In this document: positions 42,043-51,011 of the stretch, one piece after another | How positions within the stretch are numbered: position 1 is the stretch's first letter | How the letters are laid out: every line of letters begins with the position of its first letter | Assembly: GCA_041394845.1 (NCBI GenBank) | Contig: JAWKHL010000005.1 | Location: forward strand, 310,001-374,000 | Length of the DNA: 64,000 bases | Reading direction: 5' to 3' | Source of the DNA: JAHCHG01 sp041394845 | GTDB lineage: Bacteria; Acidobacteriota; Blastocatellia; Pyrinomonadales; Pyrinomonadaceae | Translations under genes and position numbers: made by a program | The notes under the pieces: generated by a model | Told to the model about the DNA's origin: nothing | What the model saw: the letters and a program-made list of their open reading frames with translations, nothing else | Databases searched by the model: none

Positions 42043-43602
42043 ATGTTCGATACACAGAAAAAATCAAAAGAGTTTATGACAAACAGAATTCGGTTGGGGG
42101 TGACCGGTTTGCTTTTTGCTTGTCTGACCTTGATCGGCAGTTCGCAAACCGCTCTCGGTCAGATCACCGGAAATGAGTCCAACCCAAATGAAACATTAAT
42201 TACTCCGGAAAAACTATCTGCCTCTTTTGCCGAGGTCTCAAAGAGGGTCGAACCGGCGGTGGTCAATATTGACACCAAGGGAAAGATCCCCGAAGTGAAA
42301 ATGAAAGGTGAAACCGAAGGCGAGGATTCGGACGACATTCTGGATTTCTTTCGCCGTCAACTTCCGCGCCGACCCGCCTACGCCGTCGGAAGCGGTTTTA
42401 TCGTCGATAAAAGCGGATACATTCTGACCAATTTTCATGTTATCAGCGATGCCGCCAGGATCACGGTCAGTTTGCCCTCGGGAGAAGAGTATGTGGCCAA
42501 GGTCGTCGGCACGGACAACGAAACCGATCTGGCGGTTTTGAAGATCGAGGCCGGCCATGATCTTCCCTTTATAAATCTCGGGAATTCGGATCAGGCCCGG
42601 GTCGGAGACTGGGTTTTGGCGATCGGTTCGCCGTTCGGTCTGGCAAAAACCGTAACGGCCGGGATCATTTCGCAAACCAACCGCGAAACGCCCGCCGCAA
42701 ATCCGTTTCAAAGGTTTATTCAAACCGATGCCGCCATCAACCGGGGAAATTCCGGCGGTCCGCTGGTCAATATGAAAGGGGAAGTGATCGGAATTAACTC
42801 GCAGATCGCCACCTCCACCGGCGACTACAACGGGATCGGGTTTGCTCTGCCGATCAACGAGGCCAGGAACGTTTACCGGCAGATTTTGCAAAACGGAAAG
42901 GTGCGGCGCGGATATCTGGGCGTCCTGCTTGATTCGGTCAAGACCCAATTTGCACAGGTTTACGGTTTGCCCGAGGCCAAAGGCGCCATCATCACCGAAA
43001 TCCACAACAAGAAAAGCGCCGCCGCGACGGCCGGTTTGCTGGTCAACGATGTGATCCTCGAATTTAACGGCGAACAGGTTGAAAGCGCCGAGGATCTGAT
43101 CCAGAAAGTGGCCGGGACCTTTCCCGAAGAATCGGTTTCTTTGACTTATTTGCGCGAAAAGGGAACTCAACTCGAACGGCGAACCGTTTCGATAAAACTG
43201 GACGAACGGCCTTCGAGCGACAAATCCTCCGAAGAGGAGGAACCCCGCAAATTGCCCTTGAATCAGGTCGAAAAACCCCTTCCGCCCCTGGGGCTGACAC
43301 TGACCGAATTGACTCCTGACATCGCCAGGGTTTACAAACTCGAAGGCGAAAAAGGTCTGATCGTCAAAAACATCAACCCGGCCAGTTACATCGCCGATGT
43401 CAAAAGTTCCACCGGCACGGATGCCCTCAACGAGGGCGATCTGATCCAGCGGATCAATCGTCAACCGGTTACCGATCTGAAGACCTTTAATGAAATTGCC
43501 GGCAAACTGAAAAAAGGCGACGCCGTGGTTCTGCACATCCTGAACTACAATCGTTTTACTCGCAGCACCCAGATGCGCGTGGTTCAGTTTACGGTTCAAT
43601 AA
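42043..43602 (+). CDS. HtrA/DegP-type periplasmic serine protease
   Basis: Do-family protease/chaperone for damaged exported proteins. A signal peptide (ends TALGQ) is followed by a trypsin-like domain with the triad His-132 (TNFHVI), Asp-162 (ETDLAVLK) and Ser-237 (NRGNSGGP), then two PDZ domains (RRGYLGVLLDSV onward; second from LGLTLTELTPDIA). Linkers between the PDZ domains are rich in Glu and Ser. SD AAGGAG lies five nt before ATG 42043. Length of 519 aa is usual. A strong palindromic terminator follows. Confidence 0.94.
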   Translation: MFDTQKKSKEFMTNRIRLGVTGLLFACLTLIGSSQTALGQITGNESNPNETLITPEKLSASFAEVSKRVEPAVVNIDTKGKIPEVKMKGETEGEDSDDILDFFRRQLPRRPAYAVGSGFIVDKSGYILTNFHVISDAARITVSLPSGEEYVAKVVGTDNETDLAVLKIEAGHDLPFINLGNSDQARVGDWVLAIGSPFGLAKTVTAGIISQTNRETPAANPFQRFIQTDAAINRGNSGGPLVNMKGEVIGINSQIATSTGDYNGIGFALPINEARNVYRQILQNGKVRRGYLGVLLDSVKTQFAQVYGLPEAKGAIITEIHNKKSAAATAGLLVNDVILEFNGEQVESAEDLIQKVAGTFPEESVSLTYLREKGTQLERRTVSIKLDERPSSDKSSEEEEPRKLPLNQVEKPLPPLGLTLTELTPDIARVYKLEGEKGLIVKNINPASYIADVKSSTGTDALNEGDLIQRINRQPVTDLKTFNEIAGKLKKGDAVVLHILNYNRFTRSTQMRVVQFTVQ

Positions 43603-43640
43603 AAAGGGGCCGAACCGGAATCGATCGAGTTTCAAAAGAA

Positions 43641-43680
43641 AAAGCGGCGGAAGGTTTTCGAAAACCTTCCGCCGCTTTTT
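43641..43680. terminator. Strong palindromic terminator
   Basis: A perfect 38-base palindrome: AAAGCGGCGGAAGGTTTTC and its complement, followed by T's. Placed between convergent htrA and the 154-residue gene, it can serve both. Confidence 0.92.
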
Positions 43681-43725
43681 CTTTGAAAACTTGGGTTAGG
43701 TAAAATTTTTCGATCGGTTGATGGA

Positions 43726-44190
43726 TCAAAGTTTGTTGAATTTCAGGGCTCCGTCGGGTCTGCCGCTGAAATCCAAATTTACGGTGGCCAACGAATTTGA
43801 CGCCTGCTCGCATGACATTTTTATTTCTCCCGGAGCGACGGCAACCTGACTCAAGGCGTTCATATCGTTACAGGTTACGGTGGCAACCGTCTTTTTTTCC
43901 TCCAACGGGCCGTGTGGCACTCTGGTGTCCTTGATATGCAATTCAAAGTATTCGATCGTTCTGTTTTCCAGGGCCCGATAGCAGTAAGGCGAAAAGGTGC
44001 AAATTGTTAAGATTCCCTCTCCATCCGCCGTAAGCACCAGACCCCGAAGAAGTTCGAGGTTGTGAATACCAAGCTTATACCAGGGTCTTTGGGCCGGTTT
44101 GAAGGCAAAAACCGGGATCACATTTTGCCCGCTGGTTTTACTTTTGGTTGACCAGATAACTCTCAATCTATACAAAAAATCACTTCCCAC
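43726..44190 (-). CDS. Unrecognised protein of the wHTH-PD40 cluster
   Basis: A 154-residue protein without signal peptide. Beta-rich (LRGLVLTADGEGILTICTFS) with five Cys and two short charged turns. No family that I recognise. GTG start at 44190 with AAGGAG eight bases upstream. It is divergent from the wHTH-PD40 regulator, and the 211-nt region between them carries the 11-bp repeats, so it may be under that regulator's control. Confidence 0.65.
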   Translation of the reverse strand: MGSDFLYRLRVIWSTKSKTSGQNVIPVFAFKPAQRPWYKLGIHNLELLRGLVLTADGEGILTICTFSPYCYRALENRTIEYFELHIKDTRVPHGPLEEKKTVATVTCNDMNALSQVAVAPGEIKMSCEQASNSLATVNLDFSGRPDGALKFNKL

Positions 44191-44355
44191 TTTTTTTTCT
44201 CCTTAAAATTTTAAATAACTTTTGCTTTTGAACCCCGGTTTCTTAAAATCGATAAACCGCTTCAAAAAAACGGTTTCGGGGCTCTTTTGTTTGTGCTATT
44301 ATTCGTCTAATAAAAGCCATGAAAGTCAGCTTAGAATCTTTTGGTCCCAAAATTC

Positions 44356-44399
44356 CTGAAATTCCGGTGAGAGTTTCGTGAGAAATTTGTGAGAGTTTT
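44356..44399 (+). promoter_or_regulatory. Four 11-bp direct repeats, GTGAGA type (operator candidate)
   Basis: GTGAGA occurs at 44367, 44378 and 44389, exactly 11 bases apart. A weaker fourth copy (CTGAAA) is at 44356. The last unit ends seven bases before the ATG of the wHTH-PD40 regulator. OmpR-type winged helices bind direct repeats with about one helical turn spacing, so this is probably its own operator. Confidence 0.72.
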
Positions 44400-44401
44400 C
44401 T

Positions 44402-46537
44402 ATGTCGTTGCAAACAAAGCAGTATTATGAATTTGCAGGCTTCCGGTTGGATCTCTCGGAAAAGATTTTACTCTTGTCCGGGCAACCGGTTCCGCTGACG
44501 CCTAAGGTTTTCGCCACCCTGGAGATTCTGGTCGAGAATGCCGGACGGCTTCTGGAAAAAGATTTTCTGATCGAACAAATCTGGGAGGGACGTTTTGTCG
44601 AGGAAAGCAATCTCACATTTAATATCAAAATGCTCCGCAAGGCTTTGGGGGATGACGCCGGAAAACCCAGTTTTATCGAAACCGTTCCGCGAAGAGGTTA
44701 TCGTTTTATCGCGGAGGTGAAAAAACTTGACGATTTCGGAGTGTCAACCTCAATTGAGGATGAAAAACACGGATTTACCCTGACATCTCAAAAACCTTAT
44801 TTTCTGCTTGGGATCTTAATTATTTCGCTGTTAAGCATTTTCGGTCTGGCTTTTGTCTGGCTGGGGGAAAAACAATCGGGTGATTACAAAGGTTCGAAAT
44901 TTCACCGTTTGACCAATACCGGTAAGGTCACGGCGGCGGCGGTTTCGCCCGATGGGAAAAACATCGTTTTTGCCCAAAAAGAGAGCGACGGGGAAAGCCT
45001 TTGGGCGGAACAAATCGAAACCGGTCTAAAAACCCAAATACTGGAGCCGGGAGAAATAGAATTCGTCGGCCTGACAGTTTCCCCCGATAATAATTTCGTT
45101 TATTACTCGGTTTTTTCGGACAATGCCGCCGTCCTGACCCTTTCGCGCATTTATTTGTACGGGGGAACGCCCGAACCGCTTCAGGCGGTGGCTTCGGATG
45201 TTTCGGTCGGTTTCTCGCCCGACGGGCGGAGATTCGCTTTTACCGAATCAAAAACCTCGGTAAAGGAAACTTACCTCAAAATCGCCAACTCCGACGGTTC
45301 CGATCAGAGGGTTTTGATAACCACCAAAGGCGGGAACCGGATGTTTCCCGTATATAAAGCCAGCCCGGTCGCCTGGTCGCCCGACGGCACGAGCATCGCC
45401 TGCGTTGTTCAGGAAGCGGACGAAAACGGTTATTTTTACAGAATTTTGCTGGTTGATCCCGATGGCGGAGGGGAAAAATACCTGCTCAATGATCGCTGGA
45501 ATCTGATCCGGGATGTTGTCTGGGAAGACGCCGAAAATCTGGCCTTTATCGGAGATTCGCAGAATTCGCCGGCCAAACAGATCTGGGAGGTTTCCCTGAA
45601 GACCGGGAATGTTCACCGTTTGACCGAGGATCTGAACGATTATCAATGGTTGGGGAGCGCCGCCGGAAAACTTTTTACCGTTCAGAAAAGCTCTTTTTCG
45701 AGCATTCAGGTCGCCGATTACGTGAATGATGCCGAGACCCTTCAGCCGAAACAGGTTTTGGGGGAATCGGGCCGGATCGAAAATGTTGTCTGGTCCCGGG
45801 ACGGTTGGATTTTTTACAATTCCTGGACGGGGGGAAAAAATGAGATCTGGGGAATTAATCCCGACGGAACATCGCCCCGGCAACTGACCCGGGATTCGAA
45901 TCTGACGCTTTCATTCGACGCCTCGCCGATCGATGACAGGCTCGTCTTTTCGACCTCGCACGATGGAAAAATCTCGCTCTCGGAGGCGGATCGGAAAGGG
46001 GAAAATATTCTTCCCCTGACGGATCAGTCGTCCGATATCGCCCCCGTTTTCTCACCCGACGGAAAGTCCGTAGTTTTCCAGAGAGGCTCACCGACTCCGA
46101 CTCTGTGGCGGTTCGAGTTCGGGGAAAACCAACCCCCGGAACAATTGACCGGATATTTCGCCAACAATCCGAGTTTTTCGCCCGATGGCAGGACGATCGC
46201 CTTTCATTTTATGGATTACGGCGGGCGGGACCCGCGCTGGAGACTGGGATTGATCGACGCCCAAACACGACGTTTTTTGAAAAAACTGGATTTTCCCGTT
46301 CCGATCACCGAGCGGAAGACCGTCTGGCATCCGAAGGAGGGCTTTCTGACGATGGCTTTCAGTCAGGGCGAGGAACAGGGGCTTTTGCTGTTGTGGCCGG
46401 AGGACGGACATTATCGGATAATAAACAAGATCGCGGGGGGAAAGATAACCTCTTTTGACTGGTCGCCCGACGGCAGCCGTTTGGCATTTTCCCAGAAATT
46501 TGAAACCGGCGACGTGGTCTCGCTTCAAAATCACTAA
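44402..46537 (+). CDS. Membrane one-component regulator: OmpR-type wHTH, TM, PD40 propeller
   Basis: A 711-residue regulator. Winged helix at about 10-105 (LTPKVFATLEILVENAGRLLE, ESNLTFNIKMLRKAL, VPRRGYRFIAEV), one membrane helix at about 133-155 (YFLLGILIISLLSIFGLAFVWL), then a TolB/PD40-like beta-propeller made of repeats with 'VSPDGKNIVFAQ', 'GFSPDGRRFAFTES', 'WSPDGTSIACV'. The propeller probably lies in the periplasm as a sensor. Flanking genes on the other strand are unrecognised, and the 11-bp repeats near 44.4 and 48.9 kb are the likely targets. Confidence 0.92.
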   Translation: MSLQTKQYYEFAGFRLDLSEKILLLSGQPVPLTPKVFATLEILVENAGRLLEKDFLIEQIWEGRFVEESNLTFNIKMLRKALGDDAGKPSFIETVPRRGYRFIAEVKKLDDFGVSTSIEDEKHGFTLTSQKPYFLLGILIISLLSIFGLAFVWLGEKQSGDYKGSKFHRLTNTGKVTAAAVSPDGKNIVFAQKESDGESLWAEQIETGLKTQILEPGEIEFVGLTVSPDNNFVYYSVFSDNAAVLTLSRIYLYGGTPEPLQAVASDVSVGFSPDGRRFAFTESKTSVKETYLKIANSDGSDQRVLITTKGGNRMFPVYKASPVAWSPDGTSIACVVQEADENGYFYRILLVDPDGGGEKYLLNDRWNLIRDVVWEDAENLAFIGDSQNSPAKQIWEVSLKTGNVHRLTEDLNDYQWLGSAAGKLFTVQKSSFSSIQVADYVNDAETLQPKQVLGESGRIENVVWSRDGWIFYNSWTGGKNEIWGINPDGTSPRQLTRDSNLTLSFDASPIDDRLVFSTSHDGKISLSEADRKGENILPLTDQSSDIAPVFSPDGKSVVFQRGSPTPTLWRFEFGENQPPEQLTGYFANNPSFSPDGRTIAFHFMDYGGRDPRWRLGLIDAQTRRFLKKLDFPVPITERKTVWHPKEGFLTMAFSQGEEQGLLLLWPEDGHYRIINKIAGGKITSFDWSPDGSRLAFSQKFETGDVVSLQNH

Positions 46538-46572
46538 GGAATTGTTGATTCGCCGTTATTGGGCCGAAAATC

Positions 46573-46959
46573 CTAACAACGGCCGATACAGGATTCACCC
46601 TTGCTGTTAAATACAAAAGTTAATTCCTCTTCATCGCCAACCATCCGGCTGTCGGCGACGGCGACCCCGGAGAATACCAACACCTTCTGATAAACGAACG
46701 CTCCGGCGTCGGAGTAATCCTCGATCCTCAAGGTCATCTCGGTAAAGCCCCAACTCAAGCTCCGGTTCCTCCGGTTGAGATTGGCCATCATTCCGAACCG
46801 GGAGGAATACCGGTCCGGTTTTCGGTTTACGACCAGTTTCAACTGTTTTTGTCGATCGAAAACTCTTTCGATCAGCATATACGCGCCAATTTCCAGCGCT
46901 ATGTTTCCCGTATTGGTTCCGAGCCAATCCTTGATCGTCAGAATTTTTTTTCTACTCAT
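46573..46959 (-). CDS. Unrecognised small protein of the wHTH-PD40 cluster
   Basis: A 128-residue protein, predicted beta-rich (LEIGAYMLIERVFDRQKQLKLVVNRKPD, YQKVLVFSGVAVAD), ending with a CIGRC motif. No signal peptide. No family recognised. Third gene of the row 48713 to 46573. The two other genes lie 128 nt and more upstream, so it may have its own promoter. Confidence 0.6.
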   Translation of the reverse strand: MSRKKILTIKDWLGTNTGNIALEIGAYMLIERVFDRQKQLKLVVNRKPDRYSSRFGMMANLNRRNRSLSWGFTEMTLRIEDYSDAGAFVYQKVLVFSGVAVADSRMVGDEEELTFVFNSKGESCIGRC

Positions 46960-47087
46960 ATCCGAAAAACTCCCGATTTGCCAAAAACTTTTCCCCAGAC
47001 AGCCGGCCCTTTCAATACGCCCGTTTGATCCAACCCGGATTGTGTATTTTGAAGATCATTTCATTTTTTTGAACTCTGAAATAGGGA

Positions 47088-47675
47088 TTATTTAACGCCA
47101 TCGTTGGTATAGCCCTGAGTGTCGGTCAGGTGCTGATATATGTTCAGCGTTCTGAGATGATTGCGCAGCGATCTGAATTCCCAATGAGCGGTGTCGATCA
47201 CAAAACCGCCGGAATTGACGGCTCTTTTGGCGTAACCCACGATGCTGTGATAAAAGCCCTGCCACAAAGCGTCTTGCGAAACGGGGTCAAGCGATTTGTT
47301 GACCGCCGGGTTGTAGCCGGGGACGCGCAACAGTAGATAGACGTGCTGAGTGATGTAGCAAATGACCTCTTCGGTGACGGCGGTGAAACTACATTGAAGA
47401 ACGTCCATCAAGGCGTGAGTGCATTCGTGGAGCAAGAGCGCGCGGGCATGGGCCGATGGCGAACCTATCTGGGTTACGATCTTGTTTTCTTTCGAGAAAT
47501 ACAAGGCGATCGTTTGGGTGCCCTGTTCGACCGAAATTTTTCCGTTACGAATGCGGTCGGCAACCAGACCAAAGGTTGCCAGAGTAATAAAAACGCCGTT
47601 CACATACAGACAGAACCGTCCGAGCATCGGATCGGTCAATGTGTCAAGAACATCCTGTTTTGTTAAAGCTGCCAT
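47088..47675 (-). CDS. Putative zinc metallopeptidase-like protein (HECTH)
   Basis: A 195-residue protein without signal peptide. A clear zinc-peptidase motif HECTHALMD lies at 83-91, with Glu-102/103 in AVTEEVICYITQH as possible third ligand 15 residues further. The rest (IRNGKISVEQGTQTIALYFSKEN before it) is strand-rich. GGAG lies 7 nt before ATG 47675. No known family recognised. Could be a peptidase, a toxin-like effector or a structural relative. Central gene of the row controlled, I suggest, by the wHTH-PD40 regulator. Confidence 0.62.
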   Translation of the reverse strand: MAALTKQDVLDTLTDPMLGRFCLYVNGVFITLATFGLVADRIRNGKISVEQGTQTIALYFSKENKIVTQIGSPSAHARALLLHECTHALMDVLQCSFTAVTEEVICYITQHVYLLLRVPGYNPAVNKSLDPVSQDALWQGFYHSIVGYAKRAVNSGGFVIDTAHWEFRSLRNHLRTLNIYQHLTDTQGYTNDGVK

Positions 47676-47813
47676 GTTTTTCTCCTTTTTTTGTAAAATT
47701 CATTTTGATCAAGCCTTTGCATTGAAACTCCTGCCCAGATTTTCCGACAATTGGCCGTTTTTCTCTTTTTGCCTAAATCGATCCGAATTTCCTCCGAAAC
47801 TAAATGACTCCGG

Positions 47814-48713
47814 TCAGTTTTTATTGACCGAAATGTAAACCCGCGAGAAAGTTCGTCTGGCGTTTCCCTTATCACAACCCAGTTTGAAAGAGTCGAACAT
47901 GATCTCCGGCTGAACATTGTCTTTTTTCATAAGGCCCGCCAAAAAGAGGATGACGCAGGCCGCCGCCATATCGTGGGTGGGATCGGTCATCAGGCTTTCG
48001 GAATAAGAATGACTGGGAAAGGCCCTCTGGATAACGGCCAGAAAACGGTTGAGAAGCTTTCCTTCCTCGAGTCTTTTTAAATCGACCGTCGAAAGCTGTT
48101 CGAGGATCTCAACCGCCAGATCGTTCAATTTTTCGGATCTGGTATTGATCACCTCGTCCCGGACGTCTCCGACCACACGGTTGAGGAAACCCGGGCGGTC
48201 AACTTTCATTGGAATCAGGAGCAACTGGGCGGGCGTGTAGTCTTTGCCGGTTCCGTCGAGTGATTGACGCCGGAGACTGATATTGATCGGGTAGCCGGGG
48301 GATCTGAGAAGCAGGCTGAGGGTTTTGGCCAGAAGCCTGTAACCCCTGATCCGTTTCGAATTGACCATGGCCAATTCGGCATCCGCCGGTTCCCAGGGAA
48401 CTTCTATCTCCCCGATATTATCGGTCATCAGCGGGATCGGGGAGATCTTCGGCGGCCGTTTTATAGGTTGCATATGTTTTTCGCCGGAGCAGGGATCCTC
48501 GACCTCTATATACATATCGGTGGCCGGTGTGGCTGGAAGATTGAAACTGATCTTGAACCAACCGTCGCCGTCCGATGGCCCGCTGGCGCCTAAGATCGGG
48601 GCGGTTCGGCCCATTAACCAAACCGTAACCCGGCCGGTTTGCCGAAACGGCATTCTTCTTCCCCAGAAGCCGGGTTTGAAAAAGATCCTTCCTGTGATCG
48701 TTGTCGAGGGCAT
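47814..48713 (-). CDS. Unrecognised 299-residue protein, N-terminal beta domain
   Basis: No signal peptide. The first about 110 residues look like a transthyretin/carboxypeptidase-regulatory type beta-sandwich (TITGRIFFKPGFWGRR, TGRVTVWLMGRT, DGDGWFKISFNLPATPATDMYIEVED). The rest is helical with a TPTHDMAAACVILFLAGLMKK segment. The start is ATG 48713, five bases after GGAGG; TTG 48725 would include that SD. First gene of the row, and the RTGAGA repeats lie 176 nt upstream. Confidence 0.6.
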   Translation of the reverse strand: MPSTTITGRIFFKPGFWGRRMPFRQTGRVTVWLMGRTAPILGASGPSDGDGWFKISFNLPATPATDMYIEVEDPCSGEKHMQPIKRPPKISPIPLMTDNIGEIEVPWEPADAELAMVNSKRIRGYRLLAKTLSLLLRSPGYPINISLRRQSLDGTGKDYTPAQLLLIPMKVDRPGFLNRVVGDVRDEVINTRSEKLNDLAVEILEQLSTVDLKRLEEGKLLNRFLAVIQRAFPSHSYSESLMTDPTHDMAAACVILFLAGLMKKDNVQPEIMFDSFKLGCDKGNARRTFSRVYISVNKN

Positions 48714-49201
48714 ATTTTCCTCCAAAATTAATTCGGTTCGAAAAGAAACCGATCTGAAAATTCTGAAAACCGGGGCGCATTCAAAAAAAGCATCCGACGA
48801 AGTTCCGACCGCTCGGGCTTTGATTCAAATTGCAAAAATCCCGGAACAAAATCTAACGCTTTTTGGCGGCCGAAATCCTTAAAGAATTATGAGATTTTGG
48901 TGAGAAAATTATGAGAGGCTTTATCTTATTGCAAAACAGGGGTTTGTTGGTTTGGAGCGTCTTGCGAAAAAAGCCTCGTTTTATCCTTTGCCCGTCAATT
49001 TGCGGGAGAGGTTTGTCGGCTGAAAAACTTGAAAACAAATGCTTTTTTTAAAAAAAATCCCGGTCTTTGGTGAGCGTCCCCGCTTGAAACACTTCGCCGC
49101 TTCGGATTGAGCAAAGAGGTGATAAAGGATAGAATTAAAACATTTAGAAACCTAAAAGAAAATTGCGTAAAAAAACGAATTAAAATTTATTGAGTAAAAT
49201 T
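48714..49201. other. 488-bp divergent regulatory gap
   Basis: No gene supported. It separates the minus-strand cluster from aldehyde dehydrogenase. It contains the 11-bp repeats at 48889-48921 and long A/T-rich stretches. A 61-codon minus-strand frame (48853-49038) lacks an SD and coding character. Confidence 0.5.
48889..48921 (+). promoter_or_regulatory. Three 11-bp direct repeats, RTGAGA type (operator candidate)
   Basis: ATGAGA at 48889, GTGAGA at 48900 and ATGAGA at 48911, exactly 11 bases apart, each followed by a T/A-rich five bases. They share unit and period with the repeats at 44356-44399, about 4.5 kb away. They lie 176 nt upstream of the 299-residue gene (minus strand) and 286 nt upstream of aldehyde dehydrogenase. 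Confidence 0.7.
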
Positions 49202-50755
49202 ATGGCAAAAGCAATCGAAGCGAAAAATAAGAAGAAAAACTCGAAAACGACAAAACAATCGATCAAGAGATACTACAACTACATCGGCGGCGAATGGGTC
49301 AAAAGCGCCTCGGGTGAATGGTTCGAAAACGTCAATCCGGCCGACAAGAGCGATGTCATCGGACGTTTTCCGGCCTCCAATGCCGAGGATGTCAACCGGG
49401 CCGTGGCGGCCGCCAAGGAAACTGCCGGGCGCTGGCGGCGAACCCCGGCGCCGCGCCGGGCCGAGATCCTGTTCCGTCTGGGGGAGATCCTGCGAAAGAA
49501 CAAACAGCGTTATTCGGAGGAGATGACCCGCGAGATGGGAAAGGTCTTAAAGGAAACCGGCGGCGACGTGCAGGAGGCGATCGACTGCACTTATTACACG
49601 GCCGGCGAGGGGCGCCGTCTGCACGGTTTTACGACCAAGGCCGAAATGCCCAACAAATACGCCATGTGCGAGCGTCAGCCGGTCGGCATCTGCGGTCTGA
49701 TCACGCCGTTCAATTTTCCGATGGCGATTCCTTCGTGGAAACTGATCCCGGCGCTGGTTTGCGGGAACACCGTCGTCCTCAAATCGGGCGAAGACGTTCC
49801 GCTTTCGGCTCTCAATCTGGTCAAGGCCTGCGAGGAAGCCGGAATCCCCAAAGGAGTGGTCAATCTGGTCAACGGCCACGGAGCCGAGGTCGGCGAACCG
49901 TTGGTCAAACACGAGGATGTTCGCCTCATCTCCTTTACCGGTTCGACCGACACGGGGCGGATCATCGCCGAACAATGCGCCCGCGACAACAAGATCGTTT
50001 CGCTTGAAATGGGCGGCAAAAACGCCATCATCGTGATGGACGACGCCGATATCGACAACGCCGTCGAGGGTTCCCTGTGGGGCGCTTTCGGCACCAGCGG
50101 GCAAAGATGCACGGCCTCGTCGCGTCTGGTGGTTCACAAAAAGGTTTACAAAAAGTTCGCCGAAAAACTGGTCGAAAAAGCCAAACAATTGCGGGTCGGG
50201 AACGGGCTCGACGAAAAGACCGAGGTCGGTCCGGTCATCAATCAGCAGGCGGTCGAGAAGATCATCAATTACATCGAGATCGGTCAGAAAGAGGACAAGG
50301 CCAAACTGGCCTGCGGCGGCAATCGTCTGAACAAAGGCGCCCACAAAAACGGTTATTTCATCGAACCGACCGTTTTTACGAACGTTTCCCGGAATATGCG
50401 GATCGCTCAGGAAGAGATCTTCGGGCCGGTCGTGTCGGTAATTCCTTTCTCGACCCTCGAAGAAGCCATCGACATCGTCAACGACGTCAAATACGGTCTT
50501 TCGTCGGCCATCTACACGCAAGACGTCAATCAGGCTTTTTACGCCATGCAGGAACTTTACACCGGCATCTGCTACATCAATTCGGCGACCATCGGCGCGG
50601 AGGTTCACCTCCCGTTCGGCGGCACCAAGGGAACCGGCAACGGCCACCGCGAAGCCGGCACGCAGGTCTTGGACATCTTCAGCGAATGGAAGGCGATCTA
50701 CGTCGATTATTCGGGCAAACTGCAGAAGGCTCAGATCGATGAGGTTGAGATATAA
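49202..50755 (+). CDS. NAD(P)-dependent aldehyde dehydrogenase
   Basis: Aldehyde dehydrogenase superfamily, 517 aa from ATG 49202 (TTG 49190 is an alternative). All hallmarks are present: GLITPFNFPMAIPSWKLIPAL (substrate and NAD channel), SFTGSTDTG (NAD loop), LEMGGKNAIIV with the general-base Glu, FGTSGQRCTASSRLV with the catalytic Cys, and QEEIFGPVVSVIPF. The C-terminal LPFGGTKGTGNGHREAG is typical of a branch that acts on semialdehydes, though substrate cannot be fixed. The N-terminus has an unusual Lys-rich extension of about 25 residues. Confidence 0.93.
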   Translation: MAKAIEAKNKKKNSKTTKQSIKRYYNYIGGEWVKSASGEWFENVNPADKSDVIGRFPASNAEDVNRAVAAAKETAGRWRRTPAPRRAEILFRLGEILRKNKQRYSEEMTREMGKVLKETGGDVQEAIDCTYYTAGEGRRLHGFTTKAEMPNKYAMCERQPVGICGLITPFNFPMAIPSWKLIPALVCGNTVVLKSGEDVPLSALNLVKACEEAGIPKGVVNLVNGHGAEVGEPLVKHEDVRLISFTGSTDTGRIIAEQCARDNKIVSLEMGGKNAIIVMDDADIDNAVEGSLWGAFGTSGQRCTASSRLVVHKKVYKKFAEKLVEKAKQLRVGNGLDEKTEVGPVINQQAVEKIINYIEIGQKEDKAKLACGGNRLNKGAHKNGYFIEPTVFTNVSRNMRIAQEEIFGPVVSVIPFSTLEEAIDIVNDVKYGLSSAIYTQDVNQAFYAMQELYTGICYINSATIGAEVHLPFGGTKGTGNGHREAGTQVLDIFSEWKAIYVDYSGKLQKAQIDEVEI

Positions 50756-50785
50756 GGGCGCATTAAAGCGGGACCTAAAAATTTT

Positions 50786-50937
50786 GCTTCGGCGTTTTTT
50801 CCAAAAGAGCGGGCGCTTCGCAAACCCTTCCCGACCTGAAATTATTGCCACATCTTCCTGTTTGAAGATCCTTTGATTTCGCAAAAACGCCGAAACAAAG
50901 GATGCAGGTCGGGAATGGTTTCAGCTTTGCGCCCGCT
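50786..50937. repeat. Complex inverted-repeat element with crossing arms
   Basis: Arms L1 (TTCGGCGTTTTT, 50788) and R1 (AAAAACGCCGAA, 50883). Longer arms L2 (50809-50838, GCGGGCGC...TTCCCGACCTG) and R2 (50905-50937, CAGGTCGGGAA...GCGCCCGC). A small inner hairpin ATCTTC/GAAGAT is at 50852-50869. The order L1-L2-R1-R2 means the pairs cross rather than nest. No open frame. Gap 50756-51160 contains this element and the one at 51012 and no supported gene. Confidence 0.6.
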
Positions 50938-51011
50938 TTGTATGACTCACACCTGAATTTGATCTGGGTGGGAAACCAAGTACTGTGTAATCTAAGTTTA
51001 TCAATAAATTA

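Noticed and set aside
49547..50884. 445-codon minus-strand frame opposite aldehyde dehydrogenase
   Set aside because: Antisense shadow of a well-conserved enzyme.
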